Below, piece after piece: positions 7,392-14,271 of a stretch of DNA of 14,419 bases. The translations under genes were made by a program, and so were the position numbers. Origin of the DNA: Odoribacter sp. Lineage in GTDB: Bacteria; Bacteroidota; Bacteroidia; Bacteroidales; Marinifilaceae. The notes beneath the pieces are model-generated. The model saw nothing but the letters and a program-made list of their open reading frames with translations. It did no database searches and had not been told where the DNA came from. The stretch's first letter is position 1, and each line of letters opens with the position of its first letter. The stretch lies in contig JAHHTT010000057.1 of NCBI GenBank assembly GCA_020024465.1, positions 1-14,419 on the forward strand, read 5' to 3'.

Positions 7392-8096
7392 TTAATAGAC
7401 AACTGTACCTGTTTTTTCTCCGCTTATCACCTTTTTGAGGTTACCTTCCATGTCCATGTTGAATACAACGATGGGAAGATGGTTCTCCTTGCAAAGGGTT
7501 GTTGCTGTAAGATCCATGACTTTCAGTCCCCTGTTGTAAATTTCGTCGTATGTGATTTCATCGAATTTAACGGCATGAGGGTCCTTTTCGGGGTCTGCTG
7601 TATAGATTCCGTCGACGCGGGTGCCTTTCAGCATGGCGTCGGCTTCGATTTCAATGGCACGGAGACTGCTGCCCGTATCGGTCGTGAAATAGGGGTTCCC
7701 GGTGCCTGCACTGAAGATGGTTACATACCCGTCTTCCAGATATTCGACAGCTTTGGCTTTTGAATAGAATTCACCGATCGGTTCCATGCGGATAGCTGTC
7801 AAAACTTTATTCTTACAATTTTCGTTGTCCAAAGCGGAACTCAGTGCCAGGCTGTTAATCACTGTTGCCAGCATGCCCATGCTGTCGCCTTTTACCCGGT
7901 CGAATCCTTTGTCCGTGCCGCTTAATCCCCGAAAGATATTACCGCCTCCGATAACAATACCAACTTGTACTCCCATTTCCACAATCTCTTTTATTTGGCG
8001 GGCATAACTCTCAACACGTTTCACGTCAATGCCATATCTTTGTTCACCCATCAGTGATTCGCCACTCAGTTTTAGTAGTACTCTTTTGTATCTCAT
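7392..8096 (-). CDS. pyrH: UMP kinase
   Basis: A cytoplasmic hexameric kinase of the amino-acid-kinase fold that converts UMP to UDP with ATP in pyrimidine nucleotide synthesis. The 234 residues match the family length. Motifs: LLKLSGESLMG near the N-terminus, VIGGGNIFRGL (about 48-58), and the UMP/ATP region AGTGNPYFTTDTGSSLRAIEIEADAMLKGTRVDGIYTADP in the centre. The ATG at 8096 gives the family start MRYKRVLLKLSGE. It leads a minus-strand operon with dxs 26 bp downstream. In many bacteria pyrH follows tsf directly; here about 3.4 kb of envelope glycosylation genes lie between them. Confidence 0.97.
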   Translation of the reverse strand: MRYKRVLLKLSGESLMGEQRYGIDVKRVESYARQIKEIVEMGVQVGIVIGGGNIFRGLSGTDKGFDRVKGDSMGMLATVINSLALSSALDNENCKNKVLTAIRMEPIGEFYSKAKAVEYLEDGYVTIFSAGTGNPYFTTDTGSSLRAIEIEADAMLKGTRVDGIYTADPEKDPHAVKFDEITYDEIYNRGLKVMDLTATTLCKENHLPIVVFNMDMEGNLKKVISGEKTGTVVY

Positions 8097-8402
8097 CGTT
8101 TATTGACTTTTAAAAATGAAAAAAATAAAGTAGAACAAAGCTAACTAATTTTGTCCGATATTTTAGAATAAAGCTCTAAAAAAAATAATATTTAGTTTTC
8201 TGGAGACTCTCGTTTATGCCTGCCGCAGGAGTTTTGTGGGTGGCGTTTTTTTCGTTTTTGACGCCATTCGCGCCGAATGTTTTTGGGGGATTGAAAGAAA
8301 TATTATTTTATGACCGTATAAATCTGTGTTTGTATTATTTTTTGTAAATTGCGCGCCGATTCCGAGAGGTCGTATCTGAACGGAAAATAATCTGATAATA
8401 GA
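8097..8402. other. Intergenic region between divergent pyrH and the GT2 gene
   Basis: These 306 bp separate divergent genes. Beside the candidate pyrH promoter box they hold several small palindromes: CCTGC-C-GCAGG (8219-8229), a TGGCGT...ACGCCA pair around a T-rich loop (about 8240-8265), and ATTCG-CGC-CGAAT (about 8266-8279). The plus strand is unusually rich in G and T between about 8228 and 8300. I see no convincing plus-strand promoter for the GT2 gene, although one is expected here, and no credible ORF. Confidence 0.5.
8136..8143 (-). promoter_or_regulatory. Candidate -7 box of the pyrH operon promoter
   Basis: On the minus strand this reads TAGCTTTG, matching TAnnTTTG, 40 bp upstream of the pyrH ATG. 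There is no TTTG at the expected -33 distance. The inferred start site lies near 8129, giving a leader of about 33 nt. The context (first gene of the operon, divergent region) supports a promoter somewhere here. Confidence 0.5.
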
Positions 8403-9137
8403 ATGGAAAATAAGACTGCAGCATACAAATTTACCATTGTTGTTCCCGTTTTTAATGAAGAGGGGAATATGGCCCGTTTGGAAACGGTATTGAAGGATTT
8501 TAAAGACCATGCGCAGGTAAAGACCTGTATCCTTTTTGTGAATGACGGTTCGACGGATGCCAGTGGACGCATCATGAAGGATATATGTGCGCGGCAGTCG
8601 GATTTCTTTTTTATTGAATGCGTGCGTAATGGGGGATTGAGTGCGGCGATGAAAGCCGGAATCGATTATTGTTGTTCCGACCTGGTGGGTTATATAGATG
8701 CGGATTTACAGACCACTCCTGAAGATTTTGACTTATTGTTGCAGCATACGGATGAATACGAACTGGTAATGGGGATACGTACCGGCCGCAAGGACAGTCT
8801 TGTCAAAAACATGTCTTCACGGATAGCAAACGGTTTCCGTCGCATGATGACTCATGACGGTGTTGAGGATACCGGATGTCCCTTGAAAATCCTTCATACG
8901 GATTATGCCAGACGTATTCCGTTTTTCACGGGTATGCACCGCTTTCTGCCTGCTTTGATTCAATTGCAGGAGGGGAGGGTATTCCAGGTTCCGGTCCGCC
9001 ATTTCCCTCGTGTCGCCGGACAGTCAAAATACCATTTGTTCAACCGTTTGATAGGCCCGTTTAAGGATTGCTTTGCTTATCGATGGATGAAAAAACGGTA
9101 TATTAACTACAAAATAGGTGATAATAACTTACAATAG
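8403..9137 (+). CDS. Family 2 glycosyltransferase, polyprenyl-phosphate sugar synthase type (DPM1-like)
   Basis: A GT-A fold glycosyltransferase that probably transfers a sugar from a nucleotide donor to undecaprenyl phosphate at the cytoplasmic face of the inner membrane. The 244 residues show TIVVPVFNEEGN (11-22), VNDGSTD (46-52), the metal/donor motif DADLQ (99-103), and VPVRHFPRVAGQSKY (196-210), the R-H-x-R-x-x-G-x-S-K-Y segment typical of dolichyl/undecaprenyl-phosphate sugar synthases. Unlike ArnC or GtrB it lacks C-terminal membrane helices. It starts at ATG 8403 and converges on the LAB_N and ArnT-like genes, with only 2 bp between stop codons, which suggests one shared pathway. The sugar is unknown. 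Confidence 0.88.
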   Translation: MENKTAAYKFTIVVPVFNEEGNMARLETVLKDFKDHAQVKTCILFVNDGSTDASGRIMKDICARQSDFFFIECVRNGGLSAAMKAGIDYCCSDLVGYIDADLQTTPEDFDLLLQHTDEYELVMGIRTGRKDSLVKNMSSRIANGFRRMMTHDGVEDTGCPLKILHTDYARRIPFFTGMHRFLPALIQLQEGRVFQVPVRHFPRVAGQSKYHLFNRLIGPFKDCFAYRWMKKRYINYKIGDNNLQ

Positions 9138-9139
9138 GT

Positions 9140-9760
9140 TCAGAAACCTCCTTTTGAAGGGTGTTTCATAAGCCGGATGTTGCGGATATATACGATCAGA
9201 CCGGTTGATTGCCCCAGAATCAGGACAGGGTCGTGTCTGACCAGTGCGTAACTCACAATGATGCAAGACCCTGTCAGACTGATAAGCCAAAAGCCTAACG
9301 GCAGCAAGGATTCCTGTCGCTTTCTGGAATATACCCACTGATACACGAAACGCAGCGTAAATATAATCTGACCCGTAGACCCCCAGATGAGCAGTCCGAG
9401 CGGGATTTTTTCGTTGCAGAAAAATTCGTGTATGAAATCCTGAAATTCGTTGAGCATATAGCCTATCGCCATAAATGGCGTGGCAATCAGCAGATAACGT
9501 ATGGGACGGGGGATTTTTTTCCATTCATTTTTTATGTCGAGATTCCAGATATAGATATAATATGAAATCAATTGTCCGAGGATGATTGCAAAGTCGCTGC
9601 GTAACCAGCCGTAAAAAAACAGCAGATAAGAGCCGAGCAGACTTAACAGCCAGAAAATGGAGGGTGAAACGACCTGTTTGGCTTTTTCAGACATAATCCA
9701 TTGAAACAGAAGGCGTCCTGAAAAACAGACTTGCGCCAGAAAACCGATAACGTATATCAT
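9140..9760 (-). CDS. Membrane protein with two tandem LAB_N (lipid-A-disaccharide synthase N-terminal type) domains
   Basis: An integral inner-membrane protein of 206 aa with about six hydrophobic segments and no catalytic motif I recognise. It contains an internal duplication. Residues about 5-74 and 126-195 align with a constant offset of 121 residues and no gap: Q10/Q131, QW 20-21/141-142, FW 36-37/157-158, GS 43-44/164-165, LGQ 61-63/182-184 and YIxN 70-73/191-194. This is the LAB_N pattern, a small domain also fused to or found beside lipid A enzymes. Its ATG directly abuts the TAA of the ArnT-like gene, so the two are almost certainly co-translated. A role in flipping or presenting a lipid-linked sugar is inference. 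Confidence 0.85.
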   Translation of the reverse strand: MIYVIGFLAQVCFSGRLLFQWIMSEKAKQVVSPSIFWLLSLLGSYLLFFYGWLRSDFAIILGQLISYYIYIWNLDIKNEWKKIPRPIRYLLIATPFMAIGYMLNEFQDFIHEFFCNEKIPLGLLIWGSTGQIIFTLRFVYQWVYSRKRQESLLPLGFWLISLTGSCIIVSYALVRHDPVLILGQSTGLIVYIRNIRLMKHPSKGGF

Positions 9761-11317
9761 TTATTTGGTGTTTGGTGAAAATACAAATATCCGGTAGTTA
9801 CCGTAAAGGTATGATTCGGTGTTTTCCGTAAGTGAATAGAGTGCCGGATTTCGTTTTATATCCTTGTTCCGGGCAAAAAGAATAAAATTCTCTTTCCCGA
9901 TACAGTCTCTTATTTCATTTACATTAAGCGGATACACCGTTTGGTTCAGATAGGCATCCATGTTTTCGGCGCTTCTGAAAGGGAAATAACAATATTTTTC
10001 GATACCTCTTTCATGTGCGATGGATGCTGCTTTGTCAGTCATTGCTTTGAAACCGATCAGAGGATTCAAGGCCGGTATGGCGAATGAGCCTGCAAACACC
10101 GCGATCAGAAGACCTGCCGCCATACTGTTGGCTGCCGGCAACAACTGTTTCCGGTACAGGAAATACAATGCCCCGATGGAGCCTGTTGTTATGATAAAAG
10201 CGCACAGCGGATAGAGAATCGTCGGGGTAAAAGGGAATTCTACCATGTGACGGGCTATGAAATAGCCCGGAAAAGCTACCGACAAAATGGCTGCCGGTAT
10301 GGCTATCATGATTTGTAGCCGGCGCAGGGGCAACGAAGGCAGCATCAAACCGGCGAGATAGCCTGTAAATGGGAATACAGGCAGCATATAAATATCCAGT
10401 TTGCCGCTGAATACGGATAGTGCGACGAATGTTGTCGTGATGATTACCAGAAAAAACCTTTTTATATCGTTGTTGAAAAGTTTTTGGCGCAATCCCAGGA
10501 TAATGGCTGTAAGGTATAGTAAAATCCAGGGCGCCAGAGAATACCAGATGGTTGTCAGATAATACCAGAAGGGCGCCTTATGATGAAATGCATCTACAGC
10601 CCGGTTGACTGTTTGGTTGAACAGCAGGTTGTTCAGGTAATGTTTTCCTCCTTCCATATATACGCACCCGAACCATATCGTGCACATCCCCAACAGGATT
10701 CCCCATTGTTTCCATCCCAGATAATGTCCGAAAGTTCGGAGTTTGCCCTGCCACCATAGAAACACGGGAATACTGATGACCGGCACGAGAATGCCGACCG
10801 GTCCTTTGGTAAAAATGGCCAGGAAAATATAAATGGGCAGCAGTATCGGATCATACTTGTTCCCTTTTTCAGTATACAGCTTGTAGAACGTATAAAGAGC
10901 CAGCACGATGAACATGCACATAAGCATATCCATGCGGATGACAATGGCGGAGCCTGCAAAGAGTCCGGAAGTCATCATCATGGCCGGGATGCTGTTCCGG
11001 TAGCGCTCATGGAGAAACGGGCTTACCCATTTGTCCATGATACGGAGAATGATGATGGCCGGTATCAGGGAAAACAGACCCAAAAAGAACATACTGTGAG
11101 TTCCTGAAAGCCATTTCCCCAGCATGACAATCCATAAATACAGAGGGGGCTTGTCCGCATAAGGTGCCCCATGGTTCCAAAAGGCAAAAAAATGACCGTC
11201 GCGTAATGCTTCATCGGCGATGCTTAAATACTTCAGCTCATTGTTCGGAGTGAAGTCCCTGAATATTAACAACGGAACAAAACAGAGGAAAAGTAACAGA
11301 TACTTAGCGGGTTTCAT
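9761..11317 (-). CDS. ArnT/PMT-like family 39 glycosyltransferase
   Basis: A polytopic inner-membrane transferase that likely moves a sugar from undecaprenyl phosphate to lipid A or another envelope acceptor on the periplasmic side. The 518 residues carry an N-terminal helix (5-19), a first periplasmic loop with NNELKYLSIADEALRDGHFFAF (25-46) and ADKPPLYLW (54-62), matching the DE...RYAEI...KPPL pattern of ArnT/PMT enzymes, then about ten more helices and a soluble C-terminal tail (about 430-518). The usual acidic pair DE reads N26-E27, so the catalytic Asp position may be altered; D21 is nearby. The gene begins about 100 bp after the tsf terminator, so it needs its own promoter, and it is joined directly to the LAB_N gene. 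Confidence 0.87.
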   Translation of the reverse strand: MKPAKYLLLFLCFVPLLIFRDFTPNNELKYLSIADEALRDGHFFAFWNHGAPYADKPPLYLWIVMLGKWLSGTHSMFFLGLFSLIPAIIILRIMDKWVSPFLHERYRNSIPAMMMTSGLFAGSAIVIRMDMLMCMFIVLALYTFYKLYTEKGNKYDPILLPIYIFLAIFTKGPVGILVPVISIPVFLWWQGKLRTFGHYLGWKQWGILLGMCTIWFGCVYMEGGKHYLNNLLFNQTVNRAVDAFHHKAPFWYYLTTIWYSLAPWILLYLTAIILGLRQKLFNNDIKRFFLVIITTTFVALSVFSGKLDIYMLPVFPFTGYLAGLMLPSLPLRRLQIMIAIPAAILSVAFPGYFIARHMVEFPFTPTILYPLCAFIITTGSIGALYFLYRKQLLPAANSMAAGLLIAVFAGSFAIPALNPLIGFKAMTDKAASIAHERGIEKYCYFPFRSAENMDAYLNQTVYPLNVNEIRDCIGKENFILFARNKDIKRNPALYSLTENTESYLYGNYRIFVFSPNTK

Positions 11318-11418
11318 TTCTTTTGTTTTTTGTAAAACGAGCGTGTAAATGACGCAACTAAGTTAAATTGAAAGATTTGATTACGCAAATATCCGGGAGG
11401 GTATCTGCTCCGGAATTG

Positions 11419-11450
11419 AAAAAAAGCGCTTCTATAATGGAAGCGCTTTT
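11419..11450 (-). terminator. Intrinsic terminator of the rplM-rpsI-rpsB-tsf operon
   Basis: An 11-bp perfect stem (AAAAGCGCTTC paired with GAAGCGCTTTT, 11422-11432 and 11440-11450) encloses a 7-nt loop. On the minus strand it is followed by seven T's (11419-11425, overlapping the stem base). It begins about 20 bp after the tsf stop. The rest of 11318-11470 holds no gene and should contain the promoter of the ArnT-like gene, which I cannot place confidently. Confidence 0.92.
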
Positions 11451-11470
11451 ATGGTAAATGGATATTCCGA

Positions 11471-12289
11471 TCAGTCGTTCAGAGTAAAGCGGATGAATCC
11501 GGTCACTGTCAAATCCTTGTCGACTGATGTCAGGTAAGCTTTCACGCTCTGTTTGGCATCTTTTACAAATGCCTGGTTCAACAGGGTTGCTTCCTGATAG
11601 AATTTGTTCAGACGGCCTTCTGCGATTTTATCCAGCATGTTTTCAGGTTTTCCTTCTTCACGGGCTTTGTCGCGTCCGATCTGCAATTCGTGCTCAATGA
11701 CATTCTGCGGGACATCATTTTTATCGACGGCAATAGGAGCCATGGCGGCAGTCTGCATTGCCACGTCTTTTTTTGCCTGCATTTCGGCTTCTTTATTGAA
11801 ACCGATGACAGTTGCCAGTTTGTTTCCCGGGTGAATGTAGGCGACGGTTGCTTCTGCCTCGATTTTGCCATAATAAGCCAGTTCCAGTTTCTCGCCGATT
11901 ACGCCGGTCTGTTCTGAAATCTGTTCGGCAATGGAACGTCCGTCAATTGTCAAAGCTAACAGGGCTTCTTTGTCTGCCGGCATGTTTTCGAATGCGCAGT
12001 CAAGAATCTGATGTGTGAAGTTGACAAAGTTTTCGTTTTTAGCGACAAAGTCTGTTTCGCAGTTCAGGCTGACCATCACACCCTTCTTACCTTCTGCACG
12101 GGCCAGGACACAGCCTTCCTTGGCTTCGCGGTCAGCACGCTTGCTGGCAACAATCAGACCTCTTTTGCGAATGATGTCGACTGCTTTGTCAAAATCTCCT
12201 TCAGCTTCCTGAAGGGCTTTTTTACAGTCCATCATACCTGCGTTGGTTGCATGGCGCAACTTCATTACGTCAGCTGCTTTTATTTCCAT
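11471..12289 (-). CDS. tsf: Translation elongation factor Ts
   Basis: EF-Ts is the cytoplasmic nucleotide-exchange factor that releases GDP from EF-Tu. The 272 residues begin with the UBA-like domain MKLRHATNAGMMDCKKALQEAEGDFDKAVDIIRKRG (9-44), which includes EF-Ts signature 1, followed by signature 2 in SLNCETDFVAKNENF (74-88). The remainder is the core and coiled-coil-like region (AREEGKPENMLDKIAEGRLNKFY). The start is ATG, 28 bp after the rpsB stop, the classical rpsB-tsf pairing. It is the last gene before the operon terminator. No abnormality is visible. Confidence 0.97.
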   Translation of the reverse strand: MEIKAADVMKLRHATNAGMMDCKKALQEAEGDFDKAVDIIRKRGLIVASKRADREAKEGCVLARAEGKKGVMVSLNCETDFVAKNENFVNFTHQILDCAFENMPADKEALLALTIDGRSIAEQISEQTGVIGEKLELAYYGKIEAEATVAYIHPGNKLATVIGFNKEAEMQAKKDVAMQTAAMAPIAVDKNDVPQNVIEHELQIGRDKAREEGKPENMLDKIAEGRLNKFYQEATLLNQAFVKDAKQSVKAYLTSVDKDLTVTGFIRFTLND

Positions 12290-12317
12290 AATTGATAGAG
12301 CATTAAAAGTTCAAAAA

Positions 12318-13109
12318 TTATTCTTCGGTTGCTGCTTCTGCTGCAACTTCTTCTGCTTCGGCACCGGCTACTTTTTCGCTTTTCTTGGCTGCCGGTTTTT
12401 TATCCGCACCTTCTTTGTCTTTTTCTGCCTTGCGTTCGGTCAGACCTTCTTTGATAGCGTTGGCTACGTTGTCGATGATGAGGCTGATTGAAGTTGAAGC
12501 GTCGTCGTTACACGGAATGACAAAATCGATGCAGCTCGGATCGGAGTTTGTATCGACCATTGCAAATACCGGAATGCCTAAGCTGCGGGCTTCTTTTACT
12601 GCGATATATTCCTTCATCACGTCAACGACGAAAAGGGCTGCCGGCAGACGGGTCAGGTCGGCGATGCTGCCGAGGTTCTTGTTCAATTTGGCACGTTGGC
12701 GGGAAATCTGGAGTTTCTCGCGTTTTGAAAGATGGTCGAAAGTACCGTCTTTTTCCATCTTGTCAATGGTTGTCATCTTCTTCACTGCCTTACGGATAGT
12801 GGGGAAGTTGGTCAGCATGCCTCCCGGCCATCTCTCGGTCACGTAAGGCATATTGATATTAGCGATTTTTTCAGCAACAATGTCCTTAGCCTGTTTCTTT
12901 GTTGCAACAAACAGAATTTTACGGCCTGATTTCGCGATCTGCTTCAAAGCCATGGAAGCTCTGTCAAGCATGACTGCTGTTTTGTTCAGGTCAATGATGT
13001 GGATATCATTACGCTCCATAAAGATATACGGAGCCATTTTAGGATTCCATTTACGGGTTAGGTGTCCGAAGTGACAACCTGCATTCAATAATTCGTCGAA
13101 ATTTGACAT
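12318..13109 (-). CDS. rpsB: 30S ribosomal protein S2
   Basis: S2 is a late-assembling protein of the small ribosomal subunit near the platform. The 263 residues contain LLNAGCHFGHLTRKWNPKMAPYIFMERNDIHIIDLNKT (7-44), WPGGMLTNFPTIRKAVKKM (93-111) and the C-terminal signature PVFAMVDTNSDPSCIDFVIPCNDDA. After about residue 222 comes a 41-residue low-complexity tail rich in Lys, Ala and Glu, absent from the compact E. coli protein but plausible for Bacteroidota. It starts with ATG 93 bp after rpsI. That gap holds a hairpin that may mediate S2 feedback control. tsf follows. Confidence 0.97.
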   Translation of the reverse strand: MSNFDELLNAGCHFGHLTRKWNPKMAPYIFMERNDIHIIDLNKTAVMLDRASMALKQIAKSGRKILFVATKKQAKDIVAEKIANINMPYVTERWPGGMLTNFPTIRKAVKKMTTIDKMEKDGTFDHLSKREKLQISRQRAKLNKNLGSIADLTRLPAALFVVDVMKEYIAVKEARSLGIPVFAMVDTNSDPSCIDFVIPCNDDASTSISLIIDNVANAIKEGLTERKAEKDKEGADKKPAAKKSEKVAGAEAEEVAAEAATEE

Positions 13110-13147
13110 TTGTTTTTTGATTTAAAGTTTACTTTCTTGATTTTCGC

Positions 13148-13185
13148 AATTGCCAGGTAGCTCTCTTTGAGAAGTCCTGTCAATT
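13148..13185 (-). promoter_or_regulatory. Candidate rpsB (S2) leader hairpin between rpsI and rpsB
   Basis: In the minus-strand RNA three stacked stems form one hairpin: AAUUG/CAAUU (5 bp), a 1x1 A/G mismatch, CAGG/CCUG (4 bp), a 3x4 internal loop (ACU/GCUA), and UCUC/GAGA (4 bp) closed by an AAA loop. It ends about 38 nt before the rpsB ATG and has no U-tract, so it is not a terminator. In gammaproteobacteria S2 represses its own mRNA through a structured leader; an analogous role here is inference. Confidence 0.6.
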
Positions 13186-13202
13186 TAGATACTAAACTGA
13201 GA

Positions 13203-13589
13203 TTAACGTTTAGAGAACTGGAATCTCTTACGTGCTTTGGGCTGGCCGGGTTTCTTACGCTCAACTTCACGGGGATCGCGAGTCATGAAACCTGCTGCTT
13301 TTAATTTTGTCTTGTCTTCTGCATTGATGGCAACCAGTGCTCTGGCAATTCCAAGGCGCAATGCTTCTGCCTGTCCTTTGAAGCCGCCGCCGTCAAGGTT
13401 CACTTTGATGTCATACTGGCCTGTAACGCCTAACAGCTCGAGTGGTTGTTTTACAATGTACTGGAGTGTCGGTAATGTGAAATATTCTTCCATTGGACGT
13501 TTGTTGATGGTGATATTTCCTTTTCCTTCACTTACGTAAACGCGGGCTACTGCTGTTTTTCTTCTTCCGATTGCGTTAATTACTTCCAT
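13203..13589 (-). CDS. rpsI: 30S ribosomal protein S9
   Basis: S9 is a small-subunit head protein whose C-terminal tail reaches the P-site tRNA. The 128 residues match the family length. They include NAIGRRKTAVARVYVSEGKGNITIN (5-29), the S9 signature GGGFKGQAEALRLGIARAL (67-85) and the basic tail RKKPGQPKARKRFQFSKR (111-128), ending in the expected Ser-Lys-Arg. The ATG lies 6 bp after the rplM stop, the conserved rplM-rpsI pair. A 93-bp gap separates it from rpsB. Confidence 0.98.
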   Translation of the reverse strand: MEVINAIGRRKTAVARVYVSEGKGNITINKRPMEEYFTLPTLQYIVKQPLELLGVTGQYDIKVNLDGGGFKGQAEALRLGIARALVAINAEDKTKLKAAGFMTRDPREVERKKPGQPKARKRFQFSKR

Positions 13590-13595
13590 GATCTG

Positions 13596-14051
13596 TTATT
13601 TTAAAGAGTTTAAATCAATTACCTTCGGTTGTTGGGCTTCGTGTTTGTGTTCTGTGCCTGCATACAGGTGAAGGTTTTTCAAAACTGCTCTTCCCAGACG
13701 ATTTTTAGGAAGCATTCCGCGAACAGCGTGCTGGATTACTCTTTCCGGATGGCTTTTCAATACTGCTTCCGGAGATGTGTGGCGCTGACCGCCGGGATAT
13801 CCCGTGTGACGGGTATATACTTTGTCCGTTAACTTGTTGCCGGTCAATGCGATTTTTTCTACATTGATGATGATGACATTGTCACCGCAATCTTCAAACG
13901 GAGTGTAGGATGGTTTGTACTTGCCTCTTAAAAGTTTCGCAACTTTAGCGGCAAGACGTCCCAAAACCTGATTCTCTGCGTCAATCAAAACCCATTCTTT
14001 CTGTGCTGTGGCTTTGTTGACATAAGTCGTTTTGTAACTTACTTGATCCAC
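13596..14051 (-). CDS. rplM: 50S ribosomal protein L13 (GTG start)
   Basis: L13 is an early-assembling large-subunit protein. The 151 residues contain WVLIDAENQVLGRLAAKVAKLLRGKYKPSYTPFEDCGDNVIIINVEKI (20-67), HTGYPGGQR (82-90) and the signature region VRGMLPKNRLGRAVLKNLHLYAG (110-132). The start codon is GTG at 14051, giving MDQVSYKT, which matches the M-D-x-x-SYKT start I recall for Bacteroidales L13. No in-frame ATG lies near upstream, and the one nearby ATG (about 14076) is out of frame. The region just before the GTG is A/T-rich without a Shine-Dalgarno. It is the first gene of the operon, preceded by a long structured leader. Confidence 0.96.
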   Translation of the reverse strand: MDQVSYKTTYVNKATAQKEWVLIDAENQVLGRLAAKVAKLLRGKYKPSYTPFEDCGDNVIIINVEKIALTGNKLTDKVYTRHTGYPGGQRHTSPEAVLKSHPERVIQHAVRGMLPKNRLGRAVLKNLHLYAGTEHKHEAQQPKVIDLNSLK

Positions 14052-14234
14052 TTTCTTAAATTTTTTAAATTGAACATCTGTTTGTTTTCTGAAATGGAAT
14101 CCGCTTGCAATTAATCAGTTCCGGATAAACGCGGTAGCCGGGCAGACTGGAAAATCCCTGACTGATAAATGTGCCTGCAAGGTTGATGGCTAAGGTTCGA
14201 CCTTGCTGTTTAAAGTGTAGACCACTTCGGAATG
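14052..14234 (-). promoter_or_regulatory. Structured 5' leader of the rplM operon, candidate r-protein autoregulatory RNA
   Basis: The inferred transcript has about 183 nt before rplM. It can form GAAGUG/CACUUU (14212-14228). It then has two competing hairpins: GCAAGGU (14200-14206) can pair with the adjacent ACCUU-A-GC (14189-14196) over a CGA loop, or with a perfect ACCUUGC (14177-14183). Further on, AUCAGU (14161-14166) pairs with ACUGAU (14114-14119), enclosing a CCGG/CCGG stem (14138-14141 with 14121-14124). The last 50 nt before the GTG are unstructured and A/U-rich. The mutually exclusive pairings suggest a regulatory leader; ligand (L13, S9 or other) unknown. Confidence 0.5.
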
Positions 14235-14240
14235 AGTGCG

Positions 14241-14271
14241 CAAAGATAAGGAAACTTTCTTTATTATCAAA
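14241..14271 (-). promoter_or_regulatory. Bacteroidota-type promoter of the rplM-rpsI-rpsB-tsf operon
   Basis: On the minus strand TTTG (14268-14271) is followed, after exactly 19 bp, by TATCTTTG (14241-14248). This matches the Bacteroidota housekeeping promoter consensus (TTTG, 19-21 bp, TAnnTTTG) at every specified base. The start site should lie near 14234. Confidence 0.85.

Noticed and set aside
8214..8575. Two overlapping minus-strand frames (98 and 90 aa) across the pyrH/GT2 gap
   Set aside because: Both run antisense into the start of the GT2 gene and read as low-quality shadow sequence.
9136..9167. Hairpins between the convergent GT2 and LAB_N stop codons as a shared terminator
   Set aside because: The stems are short or interrupted (GAAAC/GTTTC with an inner CCTT/AAGG), most of the DNA is LAB_N coding sequence, and no T-tract follows on either strand.
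9129..9524. A 131-aa minus-strand frame overlapping the LAB_N gene
   Set aside because: It is an alternative frame of the LAB_N gene, whose internal duplication and membrane pattern show the true frame.
11386..11393. GATATTTG as the -7 box for the ArnT-like gene
   Set aside because: One mismatch to TAnnTTTG and no TTTG at the -33 distance; too weak to call although a promoter is expected in this gap.
12385..12846. A 153-aa plus-strand open frame
   Set aside because: It lies wholly antisense to rpsB, a certain gene, and its composition is that expected from the complement of a conserved reading frame.
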